From an uncultured Phascolarctobacterium sp. (GTDB taxonomy: Bacteria > Bacillota > Negativicutes > Acidaminococcales > Acidaminococcaceae), in contig UQZN01000023.1 in NCBI GenBank assembly GCA_900545535.1, positions 1 to 41,903 of the forward strand: a DNA stretch of 41,903 nt, in the 5' to 3' direction. Numbering within the stretch: the stretch's first letter is position 1; each line of letters begins with the position of its first letter. The notes beneath the pieces are model-generated. The model searched no databases. It was given only the letters and a program-made list of their open reading frames with translations, and was not told the origin of the DNA. The position numbers and the translations under genes were made by a program. Below, piece after piece: positions 6,690 to 13,697 of the stretch.

Positions 6690-6940
6690 CTACAACTCAG
6701 GTCTGTGGTTGCAAGTCGATGCCAGTTGCGGGCAAAACGATCCACGTAAGCAATCAAAGTATTGTGAGCACGGCGCAGCTTAGAAGTAAGTCCTGCCGCA
6801 AAGGCGAGAGGGGTAGTAGTGGGGAGCTCTGCAAAGCTTATGAGCGAACCCTCCAGCAGGCGAGTGTGGGGGCGAAAACCAGGTCAGCTGAGTTGTCTGT
6901 GGAATTTGTACCGTTATTAAAAAAATAACGGTATTTTTTT
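6690..6940 (+). ncRNA. Structured non-coding RNA, candidate raiA-motif RNA
   Basis: A stand-alone transcript of about 250 nt with its own strong promoter and terminator and no convincing reading frame. Long-range pairing closes it: ACAACTCAG (6692-6700) with CTGAGTTGT (6888-6896), then TGGTT (6706-6710) with AACCA (6877-6881). Inside are CCTGC (6792-6796) with GCAGG (6856-6860), the hairpin GCC-GCAAA-GGC (6796-6805) and a GGAGC/GCTC-type arm around 6822-6845. This multibranched form differs from rod-like 6S RNA, and I saw no tmRNA, RNase P, SRP or known riboswitch core. Its place between comF and hpf is where raiA-motif RNAs are found in many Firmicutes, which is the reason for that name. The identity is inferred from context and structure only; the existence of an RNA gene is much better supported. 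Confidence 0.7.
6909..6940 (+). terminator. Terminator of the structured RNA
   Basis: Perfect 10-bp stem TACCGTTATT (6909-6918) with AATAACGGTA (6924-6933), a five-A loop and a seven-T tail. Confidence 0.88.
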
Positions 6941-6941
6941 A

Positions 6942-6970
6942 TTGCCTGACTGCGGATTTAGTACTATAAT
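6942..6970 (+). promoter_or_regulatory. Promoter of the amino acid importer operon
   Basis: TTGCCT (6942-6947), 17-bp spacer, TATAAT (6965-6970), directly after the RNA terminator. The leader to the ATG at 7033 is about 55 nt. Confidence 0.8.
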
Positions 6971-7032
6971 AAAAAAATATTATAAATATAGAAGCGGTTT
7001 TAGGGCTGCGGAATTGATTTGGAGGGGTAAAA

Positions 7033-7815
7033 ATGAAAAAAATCGTATTTTTAGTGATGGCCTTAGCGGCAATGCTCGCGCTTTTGACAGCCGGCTGCGG
7101 CGGGTCACAGGAAGCGCCTAAGAAGGCGGAAACTGCAAAGGTATTGCGGGTCGGTACTGAACCGGCTTTTGCACCGTTTGAGTTTCAGAAAGAAGGCTCG
7201 AACGAATTTACAGGTTTTGATATGGACCTGATCCGCGCGATCGGTACGAAGCTTGGTTATAAGGTAGAGATTTCTTCCATGGGCTTCGATGCTTTGATCC
7301 CGGCTTTGAATTCGGGCAATATCGATGTAGCTATTGCCGGTATGAGTATTACTGATGAACGTAAAAAAGTAGTGGTGTTTTCTGATCCGTACTATACTTC
7401 TGGGCTGATCGTCATGGTCAAAAAAGCTGATGATAAGATCAAGGGCTTCAATGATCTGGAAGGCAAACGGATCGCGGTGCAGATCGGCACTACCGGCGCG
7501 AATAAAGCCGGCGAAGTTAAAAACGCTCAGGTAACTGCTTTTAATGATAATACCGCGGCGGCGATGGAGCTGAAGAACGGCGGCGCTGATGCTGTGATCA
7601 ACGACAGTCCTGTTTTGAAGTATTATCTGCAGCAGGGCGGCAGCGCTGATGCCAAGGTGGTCGGCGATGTTATGAATTCTGAAGATTATGGTATCGCGGT
7701 CAAAAAAGGCAATGAGAAGCTGGCCGCTGAGATCAATAAAGCTTTGGCGGAAATGAAGCAAAACGGCGAATATGATAAATTATATAAAACCTGGTTCGGC
7801 GAAGAAAAGAAATAA
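7033..7815 (+). CDS. Polar amino acid ABC importer, binding lipoprotein 1
   Basis: 260 aa. A lipoprotein signal peptide ends in the lipobox LTAGC with Cys22, followed by a Gly-rich, charged linker. The body is a family 3 solute-binding domain (start VLRVGTEPAFAPFEFQKEGS; later IDVAIAGMSITDERK and GKRIAVQIGTTGA), typical of glutamine, arginine or other polar amino acid receptors. It is expected to be anchored on the outer face of the inner membrane. The Shine-Dalgarno GGAGGGG lies 5-6 nt before ATG. It is a close paralogue of the next gene. The ligand is not readable from sequence. The permease and ATPase genes lie downstream. Confidence 0.93.
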   Translation: MKKIVFLVMALAAMLALLTAGCGGSQEAPKKAETAKVLRVGTEPAFAPFEFQKEGSNEFTGFDMDLIRAIGTKLGYKVEISSMGFDALIPALNSGNIDVAIAGMSITDERKKVVVFSDPYYTSGLIVMVKKADDKIKGFNDLEGKRIAVQIGTTGANKAGEVKNAQVTAFNDNTAAAMELKNGGADAVINDSPVLKYYLQQGGSADAKVVGDVMNSEDYGIAVKKGNEKLAAEINKALAEMKQNGEYDKLYKTWFGEEKK

Positions 7816-7833
7816 TATTCGTATAACTTTAGG

Positions 7834-7862
7834 TTGCGCCAGGCCGTTTTTAGTTATATAAT
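7834..7862 (+). promoter_or_regulatory. Internal promoter for the second binding protein
   Basis: TTGCGC (7834-7839), 17-bp spacer, TATAAT (7857-7862) in the 107-bp gap between the two binding-protein genes. This would let the second receptor be made independently. A small hairpin (CCAGA / TCTGG) directly precedes and touches its GGAGG ribosome binding site. Confidence 0.75.
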
Positions 7863-7922
7863 TAACAATTATAAAGGGCTGTGGGTTGGGTGCAGTCCAG
7901 ATATTTTTCTGGAGGTTGGAAA

Positions 7923-8702
7923 ATGAAAAAATATTTACTTTTGGCAATGGCTGTTCTGGCAGCATTGTCCTTGATGGTAGCCGGCTGCGGCGGCAAAGAA
8001 GAAGCCAAAAAAGCTGAGCCTGCAAAAGTTCTGCGTGTAGGTACGGAACCTACTTTTGCGCCGTTTGAGTTTCAAAAAGAAGGTTCTAAAGAATATACAG
8101 GTTTCGATATGGACCTGATCCGTGCTATTGGCAAGCAGATGGGTTATAAGGTTGAAATCATGAATATGGGCTTTGACGCTTTGATCCCGGCTTTGAGCTC
8201 CGGCAATATCGACACTGTAATTGCCGGCATGAGCATCACTCCCGAACGTCAGGAGGCAGTTTTGTTCTCCGCTCCTTATTACAGATCCGGTCTGGTAGTC
8301 ATGGTACAGAAAAACAATGACACGATTAAAGGTATCGAAGACCTGGTCGGCAAAAGGATCGCCGTACAGATCGGTACTACTGGCGCTGCTAAGGCAGAAA
8401 GCGTTAAAGATGCCAAGGTAACGGCATTCAATACCAACACGGAAGCCGCTATGGAATTGAAAAACGGCGGCGTTGATGCTGTGATCAACGACAGCCCGGT
8501 AGTTGGCTACTATTTGGCACAGGGCGGCAGCGCTGATGCCAAAACTGTAGGCGATGTGCTTGAAGCTGAAGAATACGGCATTGCAGTTAAAAAAGGCAAT
8601 GATAAATTAGCTGCTGAAATCGATAAAGCTCTGGCCGAATTGAAGAAAAACGGCGAGTATGACAAGATTTACAAAACCTGGTTTGGTGAAGTAAAGAAAT
8701 AA
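7923..8702 (+). CDS. Polar amino acid ABC importer, binding lipoprotein 2
   Basis: 259 aa from ATG 7923, which has GGAGG about 8 nt upstream; an in-frame extension to 7881 lacks a ribosome binding site and would spoil the signal peptide. The lipobox is MVAGC with Cys22. The mature family 3 solute-binding domain is roughly three-quarters identical to its upstream neighbour, with the same VLRVGTEP, FTGFDMDL-like and VQIGTTGA blocks and the same GEYDK-YKTWFGE ending. Differences cluster in segments such as EILNMGF-like versus EISSMGF, so ligand preference may have shifted. It arose by tandem duplication and has its own promoter. A strong hairpin separates it from the permease gene. Confidence 0.93.
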   Translation: MKKYLLLAMAVLAALSLMVAGCGGKEEAKKAEPAKVLRVGTEPTFAPFEFQKEGSKEYTGFDMDLIRAIGKQMGYKVEIMNMGFDALIPALSSGNIDTVIAGMSITPERQEAVLFSAPYYRSGLVVMVQKNNDTIKGIEDLVGKRIAVQIGTTGAAKAESVKDAKVTAFNTNTEAAMELKNGGVDAVINDSPVVGYYLAQGGSADAKTVGDVLEAEEYGIAVKKGNDKLAAEIDKALAELKKNGEYDKIYKTWFGEVKK

Positions 8703-8720
8703 TATGGTCATATCTGGATG

Positions 8721-8760
8721 CGGAGTACATCAACGGTGACGGTGGTGTGCTCCGTATTTT
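8721..8760 (+). terminator. Attenuating hairpin between receptor and permease genes
   Basis: Arms 8721-8735 and 8740-8754 (two G-T pairs, one mismatch) with a GTGA loop and a TATTTTCTTT tail. It probably causes partial termination or protects the 3' end, which would give more receptor than permease. Confidence 0.6.
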
Positions 8761-8806
8761 CTTTGCTGAGTTTTCAAGAGCTGACAATGAAAGGGAGACA
8801 AACTGC

Positions 8807-9463
8807 ATGGATATTAATTTCAGCCTGATCTGGGATGCCTTGCCCTTACTGCTGGCCGGCGCCGGGATTACGATCGAGATAACGGCTTTGAGCGTAGGTT
8901 TTGGCCTTTTGATCGGTATGACGGTCGGTATCGCGCGTCTTGCCAGTATCAAACCAGTACGTTATTTTGCTAATTGTTATGTGGATTTTATCCGCGGAAC
9001 ACCGCTTTTGGTACAGATCTTTTTGGTCTATTTTGCGTTGCCCGGTATTATTGGTCATCGTGTTGATCCCTATTTTGCGGCTATTTCAGCCTGTTCTATC
9101 AACAGCGGTGCTTATATCGCAGAGATTTTCCGTGCCGGTATCCAGTCGATCGACAAGGGTCAGATGGAAGCCGGGCGTTCTTTGGGTATGAGCTGGGGGC
9201 AGACTATGCGTTATGTTATTATGCCGCAGGCCTTCAAGCGTATCATTCCGCCTCTGGGCAACGAGTTTATCGCGATGCTGAAGGATTCTTCGCTGGTTTC
9301 TGTTATCGGGTTTGAAGAGCTTACGCGCCGTGGTCAGCTGATTATTGCCCGTACTTATGCCTCCTTTGAGATCTGGATGGCTGTAGCCGTTATTTATCTG
9401 ATTATGACTTTTACGGTTGCCCGTCTCGTAGGAATGCTGGAACGGAGGTATGATACGAAATGA
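8807..9463 (+). CDS. Polar amino acid ABC importer permease
   Basis: 218 aa from ATG 8807, behind AGGGAG. A frame open from 8747 contains the hairpin region and is not used. It is an integral inner-membrane protein of the HisM/GlnP type with about five spans. The first span begins LPLLLAGAGITIEITALSVG, and FIRGTPLLVQIFLVYFALPG is the family's conserved block. The EAA loop that docks the ATPase is EAGRSLGMSWGQTMRYVIMP. Its stop overlaps the start of the ATPase gene by 4 nt (ATGA), which indicates translational coupling. No second permease gene is present, so a homodimeric channel is likely. Confidence 0.93.
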   Translation: MDINFSLIWDALPLLLAGAGITIEITALSVGFGLLIGMTVGIARLASIKPVRYFANCYVDFIRGTPLLVQIFLVYFALPGIIGHRVDPYFAAISACSINSGAYIAEIFRAGIQSIDKGQMEAGRSLGMSWGQTMRYVIMPQAFKRIIPPLGNEFIAMLKDSSLVSVIGFEELTRRGQLIIARTYASFEIWMAVAVIYLIMTFTVARLVGMLERRYDTK

Positions 9464-10191
9464 ATAAAGAAATGATCAAAATAACCGGATTGCAGAAAAG
9501 CTATGGCAGTCTGGAGGTTTTAAAGGGTATCGATCTGACGATCGCCGAACGTGAGGTCGTGGTGATCATCGGGCCTTCCGGCAGCGGTAAAAGTACGCTG
9601 CTGCGGTGCATCAATTATCTGGAGGAACCGACCGGCGGCAGTATTGTCATTGACGGTATCCCGCTGACGGGGGAAGCCAATATCAACGAAATACGCAAAG
9701 AAGTAGGTATGGTTTTCCAGCGTTTCAATCTGTTTCCGCATATGACCGTTTTGGAAAATCTGGTGCTGGCGCCGATGAAGGTGCGCGGCAGCAGCCGCAG
9801 CGAGGCTGAACAGACAGCACGGGAGCTTTTGGTAAAAGTTGGTTTGGGCGACAAGGAAAACGCTTATCCTGATCAGCTTTCCGGCGGCCAGCAGCAGCGT
9901 GTGGCGATCGCCAGGGCTTTGGCGATGAAGCCGAAGGCATTATTGTTTGACGAACCGACTTCAGCGCTGGACCCGGAAATGATCAATGAAGTATTGGACG
10001 TTATGAAAAGCCTGGCTAAAGAAGGCATGACGATGGCTGTGGTGACCCATGAGATGGGCTTTGCCCGTGAGGTCGGCGACAGGGTGATTTTTGTTGACGG
10101 CGGTGTTATCGTAGAGCAGGGCGAGCCGGAAGAGGTGTTCCTGCATGCCAAGGAAGAGCGCACACGCAGCTTTTTATCCAAAATATTATAA
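9460..10191 (+). CDS. glnQ: Polar amino acid ABC importer ATPase
   Basis: 243 aa, cytoplasmic nucleotide-binding subunit. Walker A GPSGSGKST at 38-46, Q-loop near VFQRFN (85-90), signature LSGGQQQR at 140-147, Walker B LLFDEP with D-loop SALDPE at 161-173, and H-loop VVTHEM near 197. This is the HisP/GlnQ class and pairs with the permease it overlaps by 4 nt. The gene symbol is by family; substrate specificity is set by the receptors and is unknown. A terminator follows at 10251, so the importer operon ends here. Confidence 0.93.
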   Translation: MNKEMIKITGLQKSYGSLEVLKGIDLTIAEREVVVIIGPSGSGKSTLLRCINYLEEPTGGSIVIDGIPLTGEANINEIRKEVGMVFQRFNLFPHMTVLENLVLAPMKVRGSSRSEAEQTARELLVKVGLGDKENAYPDQLSGGQQQRVAIARALAMKPKALLFDEPTSALDPEMINEVLDVMKSLAKEGMTMAVVTHEMGFAREVGDRVIFVDGGVIVEQGEPEEVFLHAKEERTRSFLSKIL

Positions 10192-10250
10192 GTAGCGTTT
10201 CAGTGAACTGGGTGTTTTATTACCCCAAGTGTTACATTAGTAGCAGTTGT

Positions 10251-10289
10251 AAACTCGCATGTGAAATTTTTGAGACATGCGAGTTTTTT
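10251..10289 (+). terminator. Terminator of the importer operon
   Basis: Perfect 12-bp stem AAACTCGCATGT (10251-10262) with ACATGCGAGTTT (10275-10286), a 12-nt loop, and T run to 10289. Confidence 0.85.
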
Positions 10290-10301
10290 GTTACTTTATC
10301 A

Positions 10302-10330
10302 GCAGGAGATTTGCAGAAGGCGGCGAATTA
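10302..10330 (+). promoter_or_regulatory. Sigma-H-like promoter of hpf
   Basis: GCAGGAGAT (10302-10310), 11-bp spacer, GGCGAATTA (10322-10330). This fits the Bacillus sigma-H pattern RNAGGAWWW-N11/12-RNNGAATWW at every defined position except one W. A sigma-A reading (TTGCAG 10311-10316 with TATATT or TATTAA near 10332-10339) is poorer. The leader contains two small hairpins (10341-10357 and 10358-10377) before AAGGAGG. Confidence 0.5.
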
Positions 10331-10395
10331 TTATATTAAAGCAAGCAGAGAGCTTGCGATCCCATCACCTTGGGGATTTCAAGGAGGTATGAATT

Positions 10396-10929
10396 ATGAA
10401 CGTAAACGTACGTGGTAAAAACATCGATGTAACTCCGGCTTTAAAAGATTATGTAGAAAAAAAGATTACGAAAGTAACGAAACAGTTTAAAACTGTCGGT
10501 GATATTTCAGCAGTTTTGAAAGTGGAAAAAGGCAATCACATTGTAGAAATTACTGTACCGGCCAGCGGCATTCTGCTGAGAGCACAGGAAACGACCAAAG
10601 ATATGTATTCTTCTATCGACCTTGTGATCGAGAAGATCGAACGTCAGATCCACAAATATAAGACCCGCCTGATGAAGAAAAAATACAATAACTTCCAGGA
10701 TGCGGCGATTCCTGCTTCGGTGGAAGCAGTGGAGGATGACGGCGAATTCAAGATCATCAAAAATAAATCCTTTGCGATGCATCCAATGACTGCGGAAGAG
10801 GCTATCCTGCAAATGAATCTTTTGAATCATGATTTCTTCGTTTTCTACGATCCTGATTTCGGCGGCGTGAATGTTGTTTATCGCCGGAAAGACGGCAACT
10901 ACGGTTTGCTGGCTCCAGAATTAAAATAA
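10396..10929 (+). CDS. hpf: Ribosome hibernation promoting factor, long form
   Basis: 177 aa. The N-terminal S30AE/RaiA domain (residues 1-100, start MNVNVRGKNIDVTPALKDYV) binds the 30S decoding centre. A linker (about 100-120) leads to the C-terminal dimerisation domain (about 120-177, KSFAMHPMTAEEAILQMNLL then HDFFVFYD and GNYGLLAPE) that joins two ribosomes into 100S particles. The length and the second domain mark the long form typical of Firmicutes. AAGGAGG lies 8 nt before ATG. A strong terminator follows, so it is a single-gene unit ahead of secA. Confidence 0.95.
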   Translation: MNVNVRGKNIDVTPALKDYVEKKITKVTKQFKTVGDISAVLKVEKGNHIVEITVPASGILLRAQETTKDMYSSIDLVIEKIERQIHKYKTRLMKKKYNNFQDAAIPASVEAVEDDGEFKIIKNKSFAMHPMTAEEAILQMNLLNHDFFVFYDPDFGGVNVVYRRKDGNYGLLAPELK

Positions 10930-10970
10930 GCGGTAATATTAAATAGGAAAATAATTTACTGAAAGTTCAC

Positions 10971-11006
10971 AAAAAGCCCGGGGTTGAGGCCCCGGGCTTT
11001 TTGACT
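10971..11006 (+). terminator. Terminator of hpf
   Basis: GC-rich 13-bp stem with arms 10971-10983 and 10990-11002, a 6-nt loop and T run. The T run merges with the -35 box of the secA promoter. Confidence 0.9.
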
Positions 11007-11029
11007 TTTGCAGGCTTTTCTGCTAAAAT
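11001..11029 (+). promoter_or_regulatory. Promoter of secA
   Basis: TTGACT (11001-11006), 17-bp spacer ending in TGC, TAAAAT (11024-11029): a good -35, a TGn extension and a good -10. Confidence 0.8.
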
Positions 11030-11080
11030 TTTAAGTTAGGTATAGTGTTTTTTATTGTAAAAATTTAAGGAGTGATTATT

Positions 11081-13603
11081 TTGCTCGAAGGCTTGTTGAA
11101 AAAAATTTTTGGTGACCCGAATGAGAAGGAACTAAAAGAGATCGGAGTCATTGTCGATAAAATCAACGCATTAGAAAAAGATATGGTAGGCTTAAGTTCT
11201 GCAAATCTGGCCGCTAAGACAGCTGATTTTAAAGTACGTTTGTCTAAGGGTGAAACCCTGGATGATATTTTACCTGAAGCGTTCGCAGTTGTCCGTGAAG
11301 CGGCCAAACGTGTTTTAGGCATGCGTCATTTCGATGTGCAGCTGGTCGGCGGCTGCGTGCTGCACCGCGGCAAAATTGCCGAGATGCGTACCGGTGAAGG
11401 TAAGACCCTGGTGGCTACTTTACCGGCCTATTTGAACGCATTGACCGGTAAGGGCGTGCATGTCGTTACAGTCAATGAGTATCTGGCCCGCCGTGACAGC
11501 GAGGATATGGGACGCGTGTTTAAATTCCTGGGCCTTTCCGTAGGCCTGATCGCCCATGCGCTGGATTATCCTGACCGTAAGGCTGCTTATGCCGCCGATA
11601 TTACTTACGGTACTAATAACGAGTTTGGTTTTGATTATCTGCGTGATAATATGGTCGTTGATGAAGACCAGATGGTACAACGGCCGTTGAATTACTGTAT
11701 CGTCGACGAGGTCGACAGTATCCTGATCGACGAAGCAAGAACGCCGCTCATCATTTCTGGACCGGGTGAAAAATCTACCGAGCTTTATAAGGTTTTGGCA
11801 CAGGTTGTTGCCAAAATGGATGAAGGTGAAGATTATACCGTTGATGAAAAGCTGAAAACAGTTGCTCCTACTGAAGTCGGCATTGCCAAAGCAGAAAAAA
11901 TGCTGGGTATCGAAAATATGTATGATACGGAACACGGCGTTGACTTCTCGCATCAGCTGATGTGCGCCTTGAAGGCCAAAGCCATCATGCACCGCGATAA
12001 AGATTACGTAGTCAAAGACGGTGAGGTCATTATCGTCGATGAGTTTACAGGCCGTCTGATGTTTGGCCGCCGTTTTTCCGAAGGCCTGCATCAGGCTATC
12101 GAAGCTAAGGAAGGCGTTAAGGTCGAGCGCGAAAGCCAGACTTTGGCAACGATCACCTTCCAGAACTACTTCCGTATGTATGAGAAGCTTTCCGGTATGA
12201 CCGGTACTGCTAAAACGGAAGAGCAGGAGTTCCAGAAGATTTACGGGCTGGATGTTGTTGTTATCCCGACTAATAAACCTATGATCAGGGTCGATTATCC
12301 TGATGTTATTTTAAAGACCAAACGCGCTAAATATAAAGCGGCTGTCAATGAGATCGAGGAATGCCACAAGTCCGGACGTCCGGTGCTGGTTGGCACTACT
12401 TCCATCGCGCAGTCGGAAGAATTATCGGCGATGCTGAAACGGCGCGGGATCCCGCATAATGTTTTGAACGCCAAATATCATGAAAAAGAGGCGGAGATCA
12501 TTTCCGGTGCAGGTCAATATGGTGCGGTTACCATTGCTACTAATATGGCCGGACGTGGTACTGATATCGTTTTGGGCGAAGGCGTACCCGAATTGGGCGG
12601 CCTGCATATCATCGGTACGGAAAGGCATGAAAGCCGCCGCATTGATAACCAGCTGCGCGGACGCTGCGCACGTCAGGGCGATCCCGGTTCTTCCAAGTTC
12701 TTCCTGTCGCTGGAAGATGATCTGATGCGTTTGTTCGGTTCTGATAATATTTCCAGTATCATGGATAAACTTGGTATGGAAGAAGACGAGCCGATCGAGC
12801 ATAAGCTTGTTACTCGTTCTATCGAATCGGCGCAGAAGAAAGTGGAAGCGAGAAACTTTGCCATTCGTAAACAGGTTCTGGAATATGACGACGTTATGAA
12901 TCAACAGCGCGAAGTTATTTACGCACAGCGTAAAAAAATCCTGCAGCAGGCCAATCTGCGTGATACTATCATGGATATGGTCCATAAAGTAGTAGACCGT
13001 ACGATGGCGATGTACGCGCCGCCTGAAGTTTATTCGGAGGATTGGGATCTGCAGGCTCTGATCGCTTATGCTGAGGAGTTCTACGCTCCGGAAGGTTTGC
13101 TGCAGATCGATTATCTGCAGAATTTCAGCCGTGAAGAGCTGGAAGAATATCTGCATAAGGTTGCCGATGAGCATTACGCAGAACGTGAAGATGCGATCAC
13201 GCCTGAATTGATGCGCGAACTGGAAAATCTGGTCATGCTCAAAGTAGTCGATAATCATTGGATGGAACATCTGGATTCGATGGATCTGCTGCGTGAAGGC
13301 GTGGGCCTGCGTGCTTATGGACAGAAGGACCCTCTGGTTGAGTATAAATTTGAAGCCTATGATATGTTCCAGGCTATGATCGATGCGATCCAGGACGATG
13401 TGGTGCGTTATATTTACCGCGTAAATGTTGTGGCGCAGCCGAAGGTAGAGAACCGTCTGGAAAATGCTTCGACCAATAATCCCGGCGAAGGCGACGACGT
13501 CAGGAAGCAGCCGATTGTCAAAGGTGAAACGACAGGCCGGAACGATCTTTGCCCCTGCGGCAGCGGGAAAAAGTATAAAAACTGCTGTGGTCAGGATAAA
13601 TAA
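11081..13603 (+). CDS. secA: Preprotein translocase motor ATPase SecA
   Basis: 840 aa. SecA drives unfolded preproteins through SecYEG at the inner membrane. Walker A MRTGEGKT is near 102-109, the DEAD-like Walker B region VDEVDSILIDEARTPLIISG is near 205-225, and TNMAGRGTDIVLGEGV is motif VI of the second helicase lobe. The C-terminus has the zinc-binding SecB/ribosome tail CPCGSGKKYKNCCG. Start: the GTG at 11072 overlaps its own Shine-Dalgarno, so TTG 11081 (8 nt after AAGGAG), giving MLEGLLKKIFGDPNEKE, is preferred and matches the family start. prfB follows after 94 bp. Confidence 0.97.
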   Translation: MLEGLLKKIFGDPNEKELKEIGVIVDKINALEKDMVGLSSANLAAKTADFKVRLSKGETLDDILPEAFAVVREAAKRVLGMRHFDVQLVGGCVLHRGKIAEMRTGEGKTLVATLPAYLNALTGKGVHVVTVNEYLARRDSEDMGRVFKFLGLSVGLIAHALDYPDRKAAYAADITYGTNNEFGFDYLRDNMVVDEDQMVQRPLNYCIVDEVDSILIDEARTPLIISGPGEKSTELYKVLAQVVAKMDEGEDYTVDEKLKTVAPTEVGIAKAEKMLGIENMYDTEHGVDFSHQLMCALKAKAIMHRDKDYVVKDGEVIIVDEFTGRLMFGRRFSEGLHQAIEAKEGVKVERESQTLATITFQNYFRMYEKLSGMTGTAKTEEQEFQKIYGLDVVVIPTNKPMIRVDYPDVILKTKRAKYKAAVNEIEECHKSGRPVLVGTTSIAQSEELSAMLKRRGIPHNVLNAKYHEKEAEIISGAGQYGAVTIATNMAGRGTDIVLGEGVPELGGLHIIGTERHESRRIDNQLRGRCARQGDPGSSKFFLSLEDDLMRLFGSDNISSIMDKLGMEEDEPIEHKLVTRSIESAQKKVEARNFAIRKQVLEYDDVMNQQREVIYAQRKKILQQANLRDTIMDMVHKVVDRTMAMYAPPEVYSEDWDLQALIAYAEEFYAPEGLLQIDYLQNFSREELEEYLHKVADEHYAEREDAITPELMRELENLVMLKVVDNHWMEHLDSMDLLREGVGLRAYGQKDPLVEYKFEAYDMFQAMIDAIQDDVVRYIYRVNVVAQPKVENRLENASTNNPGEGDDVRKQPIVKGETTGRNDLCPCGSGKKYKNCCGQDK

Positions 13604-13635
13604 TGATCCGGGGAAATTTATAGTTGGGTTAGATA

Positions 13636-13670
13636 CAGTAAAGTTGGAGCGGTAAGTTTCAACTTTACTG
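13636..13670 (+). other. Hairpin between secA and prfB
   Basis: Perfect 11-bp inverted repeat CAGTAAAGTTG (13636-13646) with CAACTTTACTG (13660-13670) and a 13-nt loop, but no T tail. It is probably a processing or mRNA-stability element rather than a terminator. Confidence 0.5.
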
Positions 13671-13697
13671 GTGTTATTAAGAGAGGATGTGAAGTTA

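Noticed and set aside
6690..6905. 6S, tmRNA, RNase P or SRP RNA
   Set aside because: The folding is multibranched and not a rod with a central bubble, and I see none of the conserved cores of tmRNA, RNase P or SRP RNA. This is not a formal exclusion, since no covariance search was possible.
6719..6928. 69-codon frame across the structured RNA
   Set aside because: No ribosome binding site, Arg/Ser-rich random composition, and it runs into the RNA terminator; the RNA structure explains the region better.
6950..7032. Riboswitch in front of the importer operon
   Set aside because: After the RNA terminator and the promoter only about 55 nt of AT-rich leader remain, too short for a known amino-acid riboswitch.
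12422..13270. 282-codon minus-strand frame inside secA
   Set aside because: Antisense shadow; no recognisable domain, and secA is full length and conserved on the plus strand.
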